Below, piece after piece: positions 47,696-56,997 of a DNA stretch of 64,000 nucleotides (position 1 is the first letter of the stretch; each line of letters starts with the position of its first letter). The notes below the pieces were generated by a model, which did no database searches, was not told where the DNA came from, and saw nothing but the letters and a program-made list of their open reading frames with translations. The translations under genes were made by a program, and so were the position numbers. This stretch comes from Pseudomonas sp. CROZ-RG-20F-R04-15 (lineage in GTDB: Bacteria; Pseudomonadota; Gammaproteobacteria; Pseudomonadales; Pseudomonadaceae): contig NZ_JAKNQL010000008.1 in NCBI RefSeq assembly GCF_022662375.1, forward strand, positions 62,001 through 126,000, in the 5' to 3' direction.

Positions 47696-49030
47696 ATGAC
47701 CCTGCGTGTTCTGTGCGTATTTCTCTTGAGTGCGTGGCTGACGGTTTCTGCCGCTGCCCTGCCCCTTCCTGAAAACGGCCCGGCGCTGCGTATTCAAGGT
47801 TCCAACACCATCGGCGCCGACCTCGGCCCGGCATTGGTCGAAGGCCTGTTGCAAGAACAGGGTCTGCTGAAAATCCACCGCGAAACCCCGGACACGGCCA
47901 ACGAATTGCGCGTCGTCGGCCAAACCCACGAAGGTAAACGCGTGGTCGTTGAAGTCGCCGCCCACGGTTCCAGCACCGGTTTCACCGCGTTGAAAACTGC
48001 CAGCGCCGATCTCGCCGCCTCTTCCCGCGAGATCAAGGACAGCGAGCTACTGAGCTTGCAAGCGTTGGGCGATCTGAAAAGCCCTGCCGCCGAACAGGTC
48101 ATCGCCATCGATGGCCTGGCGATCATCCTTCATCCCGATAATCCCCTCCAACAACTGGACACCGAGCAACTGGCGCGGATCTTTGCCGGCGAAGTGAAAA
48201 GCTGGGAAGACCTCGGCGGGCGTGGCGGTGCGATTCATTTATATGCGCGCGATGATCAATCCGGCACCTACGACACGTTTAAGGAACTGGTCCTCAGCCG
48301 TCGTGGGAAAAGTCTGAGCAGCAACGCGAAAAGGTTTGAGTCCAGCGAGCAATTGTCCGACGCCGTCAGCGCGGATCCGCAGGGCATCGGCTTCATCGGT
48401 TTGCCTTACGTGCGTCAGGCCAAAGCCGTGGCCATCGCCGATGGCGCGTCGCAATCGATGTTGCCGCTGAACAGCCTGATCGCCACAGAAGACTATCCAC
48501 TGTCGCGGCGCTTGTTCTTCTATCTGCCACCCGCCAGCAACAATCCATGGGCGCAGGCCTTGGTGACGTTTGCGCAAAGTCGTCAGGGTCAGGCGATTGT
48601 CGCCGCCAACGGTTTTATCAGCCAGACCGTGCACGCCATGAGCGTCGCGCCGAACGCGCTGATGCCCGAGGGTTATCAATCCCTCAGCCGTCACGCCCAG
48701 CGTCTGACAGTGAACTTCCGTTTTGAAGAAGGCAGCGCGAGTCTGGATAACAAGGCGCGGCAGGATCTGGCACGGGTGATCGACTATATAAAGCGGCGCG
48801 ACAAAACCGAACGCGCGGTGACCTTGGTCGGCTTTGGTGATGCCAAGGATGACCCGGCACGCGCGGACCTGCTGTCGAAACTGCGGGCGATGGCGGTGCG
48901 GCGTGAGTTGGTGAAGAACGGCGTGGTGTTGCGTGAAGTTCGCGGCTTTGGTGCGTTGATGCCGGTGGCGGCGAACAATGTGGATGAGGGACGGATCAAG
49001 AATCGGCGGGTTGAGGTTTGGGTGTATTGA
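47696..49030 (+). CDS. PstS-like phosphate-binding domain fused to OmpA peptidoglycan-binding domain
   Basis: 444 residues with a signal peptide (VLCVFLLSAWLTVSAAA). Residues about 25-300 resemble the PstS/PBP-like-2 fold (RIQGSNTIGADLGPALV, GSSTGFTALKTASADLAASSR, DQSGTYDTFKELVL); about 330-444 is an OmpA-like domain (NFRFEEGSASLDNKARQDLARVIDYI; NRRVEVWVY). A periplasmic ligand sensor or scavenger tethered to peptidoglycan is likely. No pst transport genes are nearby, so a signalling or structural role is as likely as uptake. Confidence 0.85.
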   Translation: MTLRVLCVFLLSAWLTVSAAALPLPENGPALRIQGSNTIGADLGPALVEGLLQEQGLLKIHRETPDTANELRVVGQTHEGKRVVVEVAAHGSSTGFTALKTASADLAASSREIKDSELLSLQALGDLKSPAAEQVIAIDGLAIILHPDNPLQQLDTEQLARIFAGEVKSWEDLGGRGGAIHLYARDDQSGTYDTFKELVLSRRGKSLSSNAKRFESSEQLSDAVSADPQGIGFIGLPYVRQAKAVAIADGASQSMLPLNSLIATEDYPLSRRLFFYLPPASNNPWAQALVTFAQSRQGQAIVAANGFISQTVHAMSVAPNALMPEGYQSLSRHAQRLTVNFRFEEGSASLDNKARQDLARVIDYIKRRDKTERAVTLVGFGDAKDDPARADLLSKLRAMAVRRELVKNGVVLREVRGFGALMPVAANNVDEGRIKNRRVEVWVY

Positions 49031-49039
49031 TATCCGCCA

Positions 49040-49143
49040 GATCGTTCCCACGCTCCGCGTGGTAACGCCGCCATGGACGCTCCGCGTCCACTGTGACGCA
49101 GAGCGTCACTGGATGCATTCCCACGCAGAGCGTGGGAACGATC
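49040..49143. repeat. Four-hairpin palindromic repeat of a second REP class
   Basis: Outer 16-bp perfect inverted repeat GATCGTTCCCACGCTC / GAGCGTGGGAACGATC. Inside are four consecutive hairpins: CCACGC-TCC-GCGTGG, TGGACGC-TCC-GCGTCCA, GTGACGC-AGA-GCGTCAC and CCACGC-AGA-GCGTGG. It lies exactly between two convergent genes and may terminate both. Confidence 0.85.
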
Positions 49144-49150
49144 AGGTGGA

Positions 49151-50380
49151 TCAGCGCTCGCTACGCAACATTTCCTTCGGCACATACTTGCCGATCTCGA
49201 ACTTGCCGATCGCTGCGCGGTGCACCTCGTCCGGGCCGTCGGCCAGGCGCAGGGTGCGTTGCATGGCGTACATGTAGGCCAACGGGAAATCGTTCGACAC
49301 CCCTGCCCCGCCATGCATCTGGATGGCCCGGTCGATCACTCGCAGTGCCACGTTCGGCGCAACAACCTTGATTTGCGCAATCTCGCTCTTCGCCACTTTG
49401 TTGCCGACGGTGTCCATCATGTACGCCGCTTTCAACGTCAGCAGGCGCGCCATGTCGATCTCCATCCGTGAGTCGGCAATCTTGTCGACGTTACCGCCCA
49501 GACGCGCCAGCGGTTTGCCGAAGGCAGTGCGGCTCACCGAACGTTTGCACATCAATTCCAATGCACGTTCGGCCATGCCGATCGAACGCATGCAGTGGTG
49601 AATCCGGCCTGGGCCAAGACGACCCTGGGCAATTTCAAAGCCGCGTCCTTCACCCAACAGGACGTTTTCGTACGGCACTCGCACGTTGTCGAACAGCACT
49701 TCGGCGTGGCCGTGCGGCGCGTCGTCGTAACCGAATACCGGCAACGGACGGACAATCTTCACGCCGGGGGTGTCGACCGGCACGAGGATCATCGAGTGCT
49801 GGGCGTGGCGCGGCGCATCGGGATTGCTCAGGCCCATGAAGATGAGGATCTTGCAGCGCGGATCGCAGGCGCCGGAGGTCCACCATTTTTTGCCGTTGAT
49901 CACCCACTCGTCACCATTGCGCTCGGCGCGGGCAGCCATGTTGGTGGCATCGGACGAGGCTACGTCGGGTTCGGTCATGGCGAATGCCGAGCGGATTTCG
50001 CCGCGCAGCAGCGGTTCGAGCCAGCGTTGTTTTTGTTCTTCGTTGGCGTAGCGCACCAGCACTTCCATGTTGCCGGTGTCCGGCGCCGAGCAGTTGAACG
50101 GCTCGGGACCGAGCAGAGAGCGACCCATGATTTCAGCCAGTGGCGCGTATTCGAGGTTGCTCAGGCCGGCGCCGAGTTCCGATTCAGGCAAGAACAGATT
50201 CCACAGGCCTTCGGCTTTGGCCTTGGCTTTGAGCTCTTCCATGATCGCCGTTGGCTGCCAGCGATCGCCTTCGGCAACCTGGCGCTCGAACACGGCTTCG
50301 GCCGGGTAAACGTAAGTGTCCATGAACGCGGTCACGCGCTCACGCAGTTCTTGCACCTTGGGCGAATAAGCGAAATCCAT
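49151..50380 (-). CDS. Acyl-CoA dehydrogenase (ACAD10/11-like)
   Basis: FAD enzyme of 409 residues that introduces a trans-2 double bond in an acyl-CoA. N-terminal helical domain, [16 protein letters not shown] flavin-contact motif, C-terminal four-helix domain ([43 protein letters not shown]). Longer than short-chain family members and closest in pattern to the ACAD11 type. Chain-length specificity cannot be read. It is divergent from a LysR regulator that may control it. Confidence 0.9.
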   Translation of the reverse strand: MDFAYSPKVQELRERVTAFMDTYVYPAEAVFERQVAEGDRWQPTAIMEELKAKAKAEGLWNLFLPESELGAGLSNLEYAPLAEIMGRSLLGPEPFNCSAPDTGNMEVLVRYANEEQKQRWLEPLLRGEIRSAFAMTEPDVASSDATNMAARAERNGDEWVINGKKWWTSGACDPRCKILIFMGLSNPDAPRHAQHSMILVPVDTPGVKIVRPLPVFGYDDAPHGHAEVLFDNVRVPYENVLLGEGRGFEIAQGRLGPGRIHHCMRSIGMAERALELMCKRSVSRTAFGKPLARLGGNVDKIADSRMEIDMARLLTLKAAYMMDTVGNKVAKSEIAQIKVVAPNVALRVIDRAIQMHGGAGVSNDFPLAYMYAMQRTLRLADGPDEVHRAAIGKFEIGKYVPKEMLRSER

Positions 50381-50495
50381 GAGCAGCTCCCGATGGTTAA
50401 GGCAGTTCTTTGGCAGAGGTTGTTCAAGTCATGCAATCGATGCTAGAACAGCGTTGATAATTTACCTAGCCTATTCTCGGCGTGTATAAACATTC

Positions 50496-50511
50496 ATCAC
50501 CGATATATGAT
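50496..50511. promoter_or_regulatory. Candidate LysR-type operator
   Basis: Interrupted palindrome ATCA-CCGATATA-TGAT (T-N11-A type) in the 184-bp divergent gap, 54 bp before the LysR ATG. Confidence 0.5.
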
Positions 50512-50564
50512 CGGCTGATTGCCAGCCCCCAAACACCGCCCTAAATAACAAGAGAAGCCGCGTA

Positions 50565-51494
50565 ATGAATCTGAGTAAGGTCGACCTCAACCTTTTCATC
50601 GTCTTCGACGCGATCTACACCGAAGCCAATCTGACCCGCGCCGGGCAGATTGTCGGCATTACTCAGCCGGCGGTGTCCAACGCCTTGGCGCGGTTGCGCG
50701 AGACCTTCAACGACCCGCTGTTCGTGCGCACTGCGCAGGGCATGGTGCCGACGCCAATGGCGCAGAACATCATTGGCCCGGTGCGCAACGCCCTGTCGCT
50801 GCTGCGCGTGTCGGTTCAGGAAAGTCGCATTTTCAACCCGGCGCAAGCGGTAAAGACCTACCGCATCAGCATGACCGACCTCACCGAGGCAGTGATTCTG
50901 CCGCCGCTGTTTCAGCGCCTGCGCCGCTTGGCGCCGACCGTGATCATCGAAAGTTTTCTGTCGAAACGTCGGGAGACCACCAAGGAACTGGCCGCCGGGC
51001 GACTGGATTTTGCTGTGGATGCGCCACTTAACACCGACCCGCAGGTGCGCCACGTCAAGCTGATGGAAGACCGCTACGTGTGTGCGATGCGCAAGGGCCA
51101 CCCAATGGCGGGGAAGGAAAAACTCTCGCTGGATGATTATTTGTCGCTGACGCATATCCACATTTCCAGCCGCCGCAGTGGTCTGGGTTATGTCGATCTG
51201 GCGCTGGGCAAAATGGGTATTCAGCGCAAGATTGCCCTGCGTTCGCAGCATTACTTGATGGCGTCGCAAGTGATGCAGCAGACCGACATGGTCATGACTG
51301 TGCCGGAGCGCTTTGCCCGTCGGCATGAGCTGCAGGCGTTTAATTTGCCGGTGAATGATGTGCCGCCGGTGGAGACGCATCTGTACTGGCACGAAAGCAC
51401 CGATCAGGACCCGGCGAATCGCTGGATGCGCGAGCAGATGATCGAGTTGTGCCAGCAGGTGACGGCGCAGGAGAAGAAGCTCGATAAGGTGTAG
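50565..51494 (+). CDS. LysR-family transcriptional regulator
   Basis: 309 residues. N-terminal HTH (DLNLFIVFDAIYTEANLTRAGQIVGITQPAVSNALARLRETFNDPLFVR) of the NodD/LeuO-like subgroup, C-terminal LysR substrate-binding domain. It is divergent from the acyl-CoA dehydrogenase gene, with a T-N11-A palindrome between them, so it likely regulates that gene and itself. Inducer unknown. Confidence 0.9.
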   Translation: MNLSKVDLNLFIVFDAIYTEANLTRAGQIVGITQPAVSNALARLRETFNDPLFVRTAQGMVPTPMAQNIIGPVRNALSLLRVSVQESRIFNPAQAVKTYRISMTDLTEAVILPPLFQRLRRLAPTVIIESFLSKRRETTKELAAGRLDFAVDAPLNTDPQVRHVKLMEDRYVCAMRKGHPMAGKEKLSLDDYLSLTHIHISSRRSGLGYVDLALGKMGIQRKIALRSQHYLMASQVMQQTDMVMTVPERFARRHELQAFNLPVNDVPPVETHLYWHESTDQDPANRWMREQMIELCQQVTAQEKKLDKV

Positions 51495-51540
51495 GGCTTT
51501 TTACCGCGTCATCGTTCTTCGTCGGAACGCCGCCCGGAGA

Positions 51541-51627
51541 CAGGCTCGCTCCCACAGGTTCTCGGTCGAACACAAATCCGTATTCAACACAGATCCACTG
51601 TGGGAGCGAGCCTGCTCGCGAAGAGGC
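51541..51627. repeat. REP pair
   Basis: CAGGCTCGCTCCCACAGG and ACTGTGGGAGCGAGCCTGCT copies between the LysR gene and liuR. Confidence 0.8.
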
Positions 51628-51654
51628 CATCAAATACAACACAAATCATCCCGC

Positions 51655-51670
51655 TTGACGTAAACGTCAA
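51655..51670 (+). promoter_or_regulatory. LiuR box upstream of liuR
   Basis: Palindrome TTGACGTAAACGTCAA. Its TTGACG doubles as a -35, as is usual for MerR-family promoters. Related palindromes precede liuA. Site visible; binding inferred from the family. Confidence 0.7.
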
Positions 51671-51713
51671 CCTGCCATTAGCTTAGCGCCAAGACCTTTT
51701 TCCGAGCGCTTCC

Positions 51714-52112
51714 ATGAGCAGCCAGACTTACAGCATCTCCGACCTCGCCCGCGAGCTGGACATCACCACCCGAGCGATCCGCTTTTATGAAGAGCAAGGC
51801 CTGCTCAGCCCTGAGCGCCGTGGCCAGGAACGCATCTATTCGCCCCGCGACAAGGTCAGCCTGAAGCTGATCCTGCGCGGCAAGCGCATCGGCTTCTCGC
51901 TGGCCGAATGCCGCGAACTGATCGAGCTTTATGACCCGTCCAGCGGTAACACCAAACAGCTCAACAGCATGCTGGCGAAAATCAGCGAACGCCGTGAGCA
52001 GTTGGAGCAACAGTTGCTGGATATCGAACAGATGAAGCTGGAACTCGATACCGCTGAGGAGCGCTGCGTGCAGGCGCTGGAGCAAACCCTCAAGAGCCAG
52101 CAGGCGATCTAA
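51714..52112 (+). CDS. liuR: LiuR, MerR-family regulator of leucine/isovalerate catabolism
   Basis: 132 residues: MerR HTH (YSISDLARELDITTRAIRFYEEQGLLSPERRGQERIYSPRD) and a coiled-coil dimerisation helix (ISERREQLEQQLLDIEQMKLEL). It is adjacent to liuE, and its box-like palindromes occur before both liuR and liuA. The likely ligand is an intermediate of leucine breakdown. Confidence 0.9.
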   Translation: MSSQTYSISDLARELDITTRAIRFYEEQGLLSPERRGQERIYSPRDKVSLKLILRGKRIGFSLAECRELIELYDPSSGNTKQLNSMLAKISERREQLEQQLLDIEQMKLELDTAEERCVQALEQTLKSQQAI

Positions 52113-52130
52113 CGGATCAAACACTATTCC

Positions 52131-52222
52131 CTGTGGGAGCGAGCTTGCTCGCGAATACGGTCTGACATTCAAATGTTTGTCGACTGATGCGCCGCTTTCG
52201 CGAGCAAGCTCGCTCCCACAGG
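52131..52222. repeat. REPIN between liuR and liuE
   Basis: CTGTGGGAGCGAGCTTGCTC and its inverted copy fill most of the 145-bp gap inside the liuR-liuE unit. Confidence 0.85.
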
Positions 52223-52257
52223 GTTCTCGACGAATTCAAAAGAGCAGGTCAACCGCC

Positions 52258-53157
52258 ATGTCCCTCCCCTCCCAAGTACGCCTGATCGAAGTCGGCCCGC
52301 GCGATGGCCTGCAGAACGAAGCCCAGCCGATCAGCGTCACCGACAAGGTGCGACTGGTCGACGCTCTCAGCGCCGCCGGCCTCGGCTATATAGAAGTCGG
52401 CAGTTTCGTTTCGCCGAAATGGGTGCCGCAAATGGCCGGTTCCGCTGAAGTGTTCGCGCAGATCCAGCGCAAACCCGGCGTGACCTACGGCGCTCTGGCG
52501 CCGAACCTGCGCGGCTTTGAAGATGCGATTGCTGCCGGGGTCAAGGAAGTCGCCGTGTTCGCGGCCGCGTCTGAGGCGTTCTCGCAGCGCAACATCAACT
52601 GTTCGATCAGCGAAAGTCTGGCGCGCTTTGCGCCGATCATGGAAGCGGCGCAACAGCACGGCGTTACCGTGCGCGGTTACGTGTCCTGCGTGCTCGGTTG
52701 CCCTTATGAAGGCACGGTCGCGCCGGAACAAGTAGCGATGGTCGCGCGCGAGTTGTACGCGATGGGCTGCTACGAGGTTTCGCTGGGCGACACCATTGGC
52801 ACCGGCACCGCTGGCGCGACTCGCCGTTTGTTTGAGGTGGTATCGGCGCAAGTGCCACGGGACAAACTCGCCGGGCACTTCCACGACACCTACGGCCAGG
52901 CCATGGCCAACATTTATGCCAGCCTGCTCGAAGGCATTTCGGTGTTCGACAGCTCTATCGCGGGCCTCGGCGGCTGTCCGTACGCCAAAGGCGCGAGCGG
53001 TAACGTTGCTACCGAAGATGTGGTGTACCTGCTCAACGGGCTGGGTATCGAAAGCGGAATCGACCTGGACGCCTTGATTGCTGCGGGTCAGCAGATCAGT
53101 GCAGTGCTCGGTCGCGCAACCGGTTCGCGCGTGGCCAAGGCTCGTAGCGCACAGTGA
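52258..53157 (+). CDS. liuE: Hydroxymethylglutaryl-CoA lyase
   Basis: 299 residues from ATG 52258. It cleaves HMG-CoA to acetyl-CoA and acetoacetate, the last step of leucine catabolism. Family motifs: VGPRDGLQNE (catalytic Arg-Asp), YVSCVLGCPYEG, and the active-site Cys in SIAGLGGCPYAKGASGNVATED. Upstream in-frame codons derive from the REPIN and are excluded. The Crc-antagonist RNA gene follows downstream. Also known as mvaB. Confidence 0.95.
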   Translation: MSLPSQVRLIEVGPRDGLQNEAQPISVTDKVRLVDALSAAGLGYIEVGSFVSPKWVPQMAGSAEVFAQIQRKPGVTYGALAPNLRGFEDAIAAGVKEVAVFAAASEAFSQRNINCSISESLARFAPIMEAAQQHGVTVRGYVSCVLGCPYEGTVAPEQVAMVARELYAMGCYEVSLGDTIGTGTAGATRRLFEVVSAQVPRDKLAGHFHDTYGQAMANIYASLLEGISVFDSSIAGLGGCPYAKGASGNVATEDVVYLLNGLGIESGIDLDALIAAGQQISAVLGRATGSRVAKARSAQ

Positions 53158-53166
53158 GGGGACAAG

Positions 53167-53209
53167 GTGTTACCGCTGTGTCCGGAATGTGGGCTTAAGC
53201 GAGTAACAC
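53167..53209 (+). promoter_or_regulatory. Candidate enhancer-binding site (CbrB-type UAS) for the Crc-antagonist RNA
   Basis: Inverted GTGTTAC (53167-53173) and GTAACAC (53203-53209), with partly symmetrical CGCT / AGCG next to the arms, 80-125 bp upstream of the -24 element. Position and symmetry suit an enhancer-binding protein such as CbrB. Confidence 0.5.
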
Positions 53210-53289
53210 GGAAACAAATTGTCTGGTTTCGCCGGAATGAAAAAACGCCATAATTTTCAAGCTATTGATTTATAAAGGATTTTAAAAGT

Positions 53290-53305
53290 TGGCACGGCTT
53301 CTGCT
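53290..53305 (+). promoter_or_regulatory. Sigma-54 promoter of the Crc-antagonist RNA
   Basis: TGGCACG-GCTT-CTGCT, one mismatch from consensus, GG and GC separated by exactly 10 bp. The expected transcription start is near 53316. Confidence 0.8.
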
Positions 53306-53315
53306 ATCTCTATGG

Positions 53316-53690
53316 CATAACAAGAATAAAAAGCAGCAAACCAATAAAAATAAGACGTACCGACTCTGACATAACAAAAACAACACGGCAGAGACGCAGC
53401 TAACAGATTTTTTTGGAGAAGGTGTGCTTTTCAGGGTGCTCTCAGGAGTGACCCGCAACCGGGCAGAGAACAATAAAACTACCTTCAGGTAGCTCCCGAA
53501 TCGGTTGGATCGTTTAACGAGAAAGCAGATCAGCGCTCAAAAAAATACGTTTGCTCTTGACCCCGGATGGGGGTCGCCAAAAACAGCGGTAAAGGGCCTC
53601 GGTTGCCAAAAACAACAACAGACCGACCCTCAATAATAAAAAAGAGCACGCGACGACAAAATTAAAGGGGAGCCTCGGCTCCCCTTTGTG
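53316..53690 (+). ncRNA. CrcZ/CrcY/CrcX-type small RNA
   Basis: About 375 nt from a sigma-54 promoter to a strong terminator, with no plausible ORF. At least six CA-rich AAnAAnAA motifs are present: 53319 (AACAAGAA), 53343, 53373, 53469 (AACAATAA), 53611 (AACAACAA) and 53632 (AATAATAA). Hairpins CTACC-TTCA-GGTAG and GACCCC-GGGGTC (53559-53575) lie between them. The layout matches RNAs that sequester Hfq/Crc and relieve catabolite repression under CbrAB control. From memory, the P. putida crcY gene also lies next to the HMG-CoA lyase gene. Which of CrcX/Y/Z this is cannot be decided by eye. Confidence 0.85.
53664..53690 (+). terminator. Terminator of the Crc-antagonist RNA
   Basis: Perfect 10-bp stem AAAGGGGAGC (53664-53673) / GCTCCCCTTT (53678-53687) with a CTCG loop, T-rich immediately after. 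Confidence 0.85.
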
Positions 53691-53725
53691 CTTTCTGCAA
53701 TTCCTCTTTTCCTCAACGCCTATCC

Positions 53726-53819
53726 CCTGTGGGAGCGAGCTTGCTCGCGAATGCGGTGTGTCATCAACAAAGATATTGGCTGACCTGACGCCTTCGCGAG
53801 CAAGCTCGCTCCCACAGGG
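53726..53819. repeat. REPIN
   Basis: CTGTGGGAGCGAGCTTGCTC with inverted copy, abutting the stop of the acyl-CoA ligase gene and downstream of the RNA terminator. Confidence 0.85.
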
Positions 53820-53826
53820 GTTGCGG

Positions 53827-55524
53827 TTACCGCTCGATAGTTTTCAGTTCTTCGATACTTATTTCACGCATCCTGAATTTCTGAATCTTGCCCGTCACCG
53901 TCATCGGAAACTCTTCAACGAACTTGAAGTGCCGTGGCGTCTTGAAGTGCGCGATGCGCTCCTTGCACCAGGTTTGCAGCTCCAGCTCGGAAGCGCTGTG
54001 GCCGGGGTGGAATTTGATCCAGGCAACAATCTCCTCACCGTAACGTGAGCAGGGAATGCCGATCACCTGCACGTCCGCCACCGCCGGGTGAGTGAAGAAA
54101 AACTCTTCCAGCTCACGCGGATAAACGTTCTCGCCGCCGCGAATGATCATGTCCTTGTTGCGCCCGGCGATGTTGACGTAACCCTCCTCGTTCATGCTCG
54201 CCAGGTCGCCGGTGTGCATCCAGCCCGCTTCATCGATGGCTTCTGCGGTGGCCTGCGGATTGTTCCAGTAGCCGAGCATCACGCTGTAACCCCGAGTGCA
54301 GAGTTCGCCGATGGTGCCGCGCGGCACGGGATTACCGGCCTCGTCGATGATCTTGCTTTCCAGTTGCGGCTGGGTGCGACCGACGGTGGTCACGCGCAGC
54401 TCCAGTTCGTCGTTCGGGCCGGTTTGCAGCGACACCGGGCTGGTTTCGGTCATGCCGTAAGCGATCTGCACTTCGCTCATGTGCATCTCGCTGATGACCC
54501 GGCGCATCACTTCGATCGGGCACGTCGCACCGGCCATGATCCCGGTGCGCAGGCTCGACAGATCGAATTCGACGCGTTGCGGCTGGTCGAGCATGGCGAT
54601 GAACATGGTCGGCACGCCGTAGAGGCCGGTGGCTTTTTCTGCGGCGACGGTTTGCAGGGTCAGCAACGGGTCGAAAGCATCGTTGGGGTAAATCATCGTG
54701 CTGCCGTGGGTGATGCAGCCAAGATTGCCCATGACCATGCCGAAGCAGTGGTACAGCGGCACCGGGATCACCAAGCGGTCGCGCGGGGTCAGGCCGATGC
54801 TTTCACCGACCATGTAACCGTTGTTGAGGATGTTGTAATGGCTGAGGGTCGCGCCTTTGGGGAAACCGGTGGTGCCGGAGGTGTACTGGATGTTGACCGG
54901 TTGATCGAAGTGCAGGCTGTCGCTGCGTTCGTGTAGTTGTTCTTTGGAGACGCTGGTTGCCATGTCGGCCAATTGCGACCACGGCAGGAAACCTGACGGT
55001 GACTGCGGGTCGAGGCTGATCACCCCACGCAACTGCGGCAGACGTTCGCTGCGCAATTGGCCGACGGATTGCCCGGCCAGTTCCGGCACCAGGCCTTGCA
55101 ACATGCCGTGATAGTTCGAGGACTTGAACGCCCCGGCGCAGACCAGCCATTGGCAGCCGGATTGTTTGAGCACGTATTCGAGTTCGGAGCTGCGGTAGGC
55201 CGGGTTGACGTTGACCAGGATCACGCCGATTTTCGCCGTGGCGAATTGTGTAATGCACCATTGTGCGCAGTTCGGCGCCCAGATACCGAGACGATCGCCG
55301 GCCTGCAAACCCAGAGCGAGCAATGCTCTGGCGTGCAGATCCACCGCATCGGCCAGTTGTCGCCAGGAATAACGCAACTGCTGATGGCGCACCACCAGCG
55401 CTTCACCGTCGGGGTACTGCGCGACGGTCTGATCGAATTTCTGCCCGATGGTCATCGCCAGCAAGGCTTGGTCCTGAGAACCACGGGTGTAGCTGCGCTG
55501 CGGGTTTGCACTGGGTTGATCCAT
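53827..55524 (-). CDS. AMP-forming acyl-CoA synthetase
   Basis: 565 residues of the ANL superfamily. P-loop [28 protein letters not shown], adenylate motif YGMTETSP, and the C-terminal lid GEQ-type region [25 protein letters not shown] with catalytic Lys in [13 protein letters not shown]. It would activate a short- or medium-chain acid, possibly isovalerate or another branched acid given the divergent liuABCD operon. Specificity is inferred only from context. Confidence 0.88.
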   Translation of the reverse strand: MDQPSANPQRSYTRGSQDQALLAMTIGQKFDQTVAQYPDGEALVVRHQQLRYSWRQLADAVDLHARALLALGLQAGDRLGIWAPNCAQWCITQFATAKIGVILVNVNPAYRSSELEYVLKQSGCQWLVCAGAFKSSNYHGMLQGLVPELAGQSVGQLRSERLPQLRGVISLDPQSPSGFLPWSQLADMATSVSKEQLHERSDSLHFDQPVNIQYTSGTTGFPKGATLSHYNILNNGYMVGESIGLTPRDRLVIPVPLYHCFGMVMGNLGCITHGSTMIYPNDAFDPLLTLQTVAAEKATGLYGVPTMFIAMLDQPQRVEFDLSSLRTGIMAGATCPIEVMRRVISEMHMSEVQIAYGMTETSPVSLQTGPNDELELRVTTVGRTQPQLESKIIDEAGNPVPRGTIGELCTRGYSVMLGYWNNPQATAEAIDEAGWMHTGDLASMNEEGYVNIAGRNKDMIIRGGENVYPRELEEFFFTHPAVADVQVIGIPCSRYGEEIVAWIKFHPGHSASELELQTWCKERIAHFKTPRHFKFVEEFPMTVTGKIQKFRMREISIEELKTIER

Positions 55525-55570
55525 GACGACCCCTATTGTCTTTATTAGTGGGTTTTGCCGGATTTAACCC

Positions 55571-55661
55571 CTGTGGGAGCGAGCTTGCTCGCGAAGAGGC
55601 CTGCGGATTCAACATCCATGTTGACTGATCTGACGCTTTCGCGAGCAAGCTCGCTCCCACA
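55571..55661. repeat. REPIN
   Basis: CTGTGGGAGCGAGCTTGCTC and inverted copy in the divergent region between the acyl-CoA ligase and liuA. Together with the LiuR boxes it accounts for 55525-55821. Confidence 0.85.
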
Positions 55662-55707
55662 AGGTCTAGTCCGTTTCAATCTTGAACTGCCCTTACTCTC
55701 GCTTAAG

Positions 55708-55765
55708 TTGACGTTAACGTAAAGGGTGATTGACAGTCATTCGCCGCAAGCTTACGTTAACGTAA
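55708..55765 (+). promoter_or_regulatory. Two LiuR boxes and promoter of liuABCD
   Basis: TTGACGTTAACGTAAA (55708-55723) and TTACGTTAACGTAA (55752-55765), 44 bp apart, i.e. about four helical turns. TTGACA at 55730-55735 is a good -35; the second box would overlie its -10 region. Compare the related palindrome at 51655. Confidence 0.75.
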
Positions 55766-55821
55766 AGGTGAGAGCCGAACGACCGCCCTCCCCACCCTAC
55801 AAAAAAGCCAAAAGGTGACCC

Positions 55822-56985
55822 ATGAGCTATCCATCCCTGAACTTTGCCCTCGGTGAAACCATCGACATGCTGCGCGATCAGGTTCAGTCCTTTGTTGCCA
55901 AGGAGATCGCTCCGCGTGCGGCGCAGATCGACAGCGACAACCTGTTCCCCGCCGACATGTGGCGCAAATTCGGTGACATGGGTCTGCTCGGCATCACCGT
56001 GCCGGAAGAGTACGGTGGCGCCGGTTTGGGTTACCTGGCGCACGTCGTGGCCATGGAAGAAATCAGCCGTGGCTCGGCCTCGGTGGCGTTGTCCTACGGC
56101 GCGCACTCCAACCTCTGCGTCAACCAGATCAACCGCAACGGCAACCACGAACAGAAAAGCAAATACCTGCCGAAGTTGATCAGCGGCGAACACGTCGGCG
56201 CGCTGGCGATGAGCGAGCCAAACGCTGGTTCCGACGTGGTCTCGATGAAACTGCGCGCCGACAAGCGCGGCGACCGTTTCGTCCTCAATGGCAGCAAAAC
56301 CTGGATCACCAACGGCCCTGACGCCAACACCTACGTGATCTACGCCAAGACCGATCTGGAAAAAGGCGCGCACGGCATCACCGCATTCATTGTCGAGCGT
56401 GACTGGAAAGGCTTCAGCCGCAGCAACAAGTTCGACAAGCTCGGCATGCGCGGTTCCAACACCTGCGAGCTGTTCTTCGATGACGTCGAAGTGCCGGAAG
56501 AGAACATCCTTGGCGTGCTTAACGGCGGCGTAAAAGTGCTGATGAGCGGCCTCGATTACGAGCGCGTCGTGCTGTCCGGTGGCCCGACCGGGATCATGCA
56601 GTCGTGCATGGACCTGATCGTGCCGTACATCCACGATCGCAAACAGTTCGGCCAAAGCATCGGCGAATTCCAGCTGATCCAGGGCAAAGTCGCCGACATG
56701 TACACCCAACTCAACGCCAGCCGCGCCTATCTTTATGCCGTTGCGCAGGCTTGCGAGCGCGGCGAAACCACACGCAAAGACGCCGCCGGGGTGATCCTCT
56801 ACACCGCCGAACGCGCCACACAAATGGCCCTCGACGCAATCCAGATTCTCGGTGGCAACGGTTACATCAACGAATTCCCGGCTGGGCGCTTGCTGCGTGA
56901 TGCCAAGCTGTACGAAATCGGCGCCGGCACCAGTGAGATCCGTCGCATGCTGATCGGTCGCGAACTGTTCAACGAAACCCGCTAA
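55822..56985 (+). CDS. liuA: Isovaleryl-CoA dehydrogenase
   Basis: 387 residues. FAD acyl-CoA dehydrogenase oxidising isovaleryl-CoA to 3-methylcrotonyl-Co[17 protein letters not shown] and [17 protein letters not shown] are family signatures. The catalytic Glu sits at the IVD-specific position in [15 protein letters not shown] rather than in the C-terminal helix. The C-terminus [35 protein letters not shown] is intact. First gene of the operon behind the LiuR boxes. Confidence 0.95.
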   Translation: MSYPSLNFALGETIDMLRDQVQSFVAKEIAPRAAQIDSDNLFPADMWRKFGDMGLLGITVPEEYGGAGLGYLAHVVAMEEISRGSASVALSYGAHSNLCVNQINRNGNHEQKSKYLPKLISGEHVGALAMSEPNAGSDVVSMKLRADKRGDRFVLNGSKTWITNGPDANTYVIYAKTDLEKGAHGITAFIVERDWKGFSRSNKFDKLGMRGSNTCELFFDDVEVPEENILGVLNGGVKVLMSGLDYERVVLSGGPTGIMQSCMDLIVPYIHDRKQFGQSIGEFQLIQGKVADMYTQLNASRAYLYAVAQACERGETTRKDAAGVILYTAERATQMALDAIQILGGNGYINEFPAGRLLRDAKLYEIGAGTSEIRRMLIGRELFNETR

Positions 56986-56997
56986 ACGGAGCTGGCC

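Noticed and set aside
53282..53473. Small antisense ORF inside the Crc-antagonist RNA gene
   Set aside because: No ribosome-binding site, low-complexity translation, and the interval is better explained by a sigma-54-driven RNA with CA motifs.
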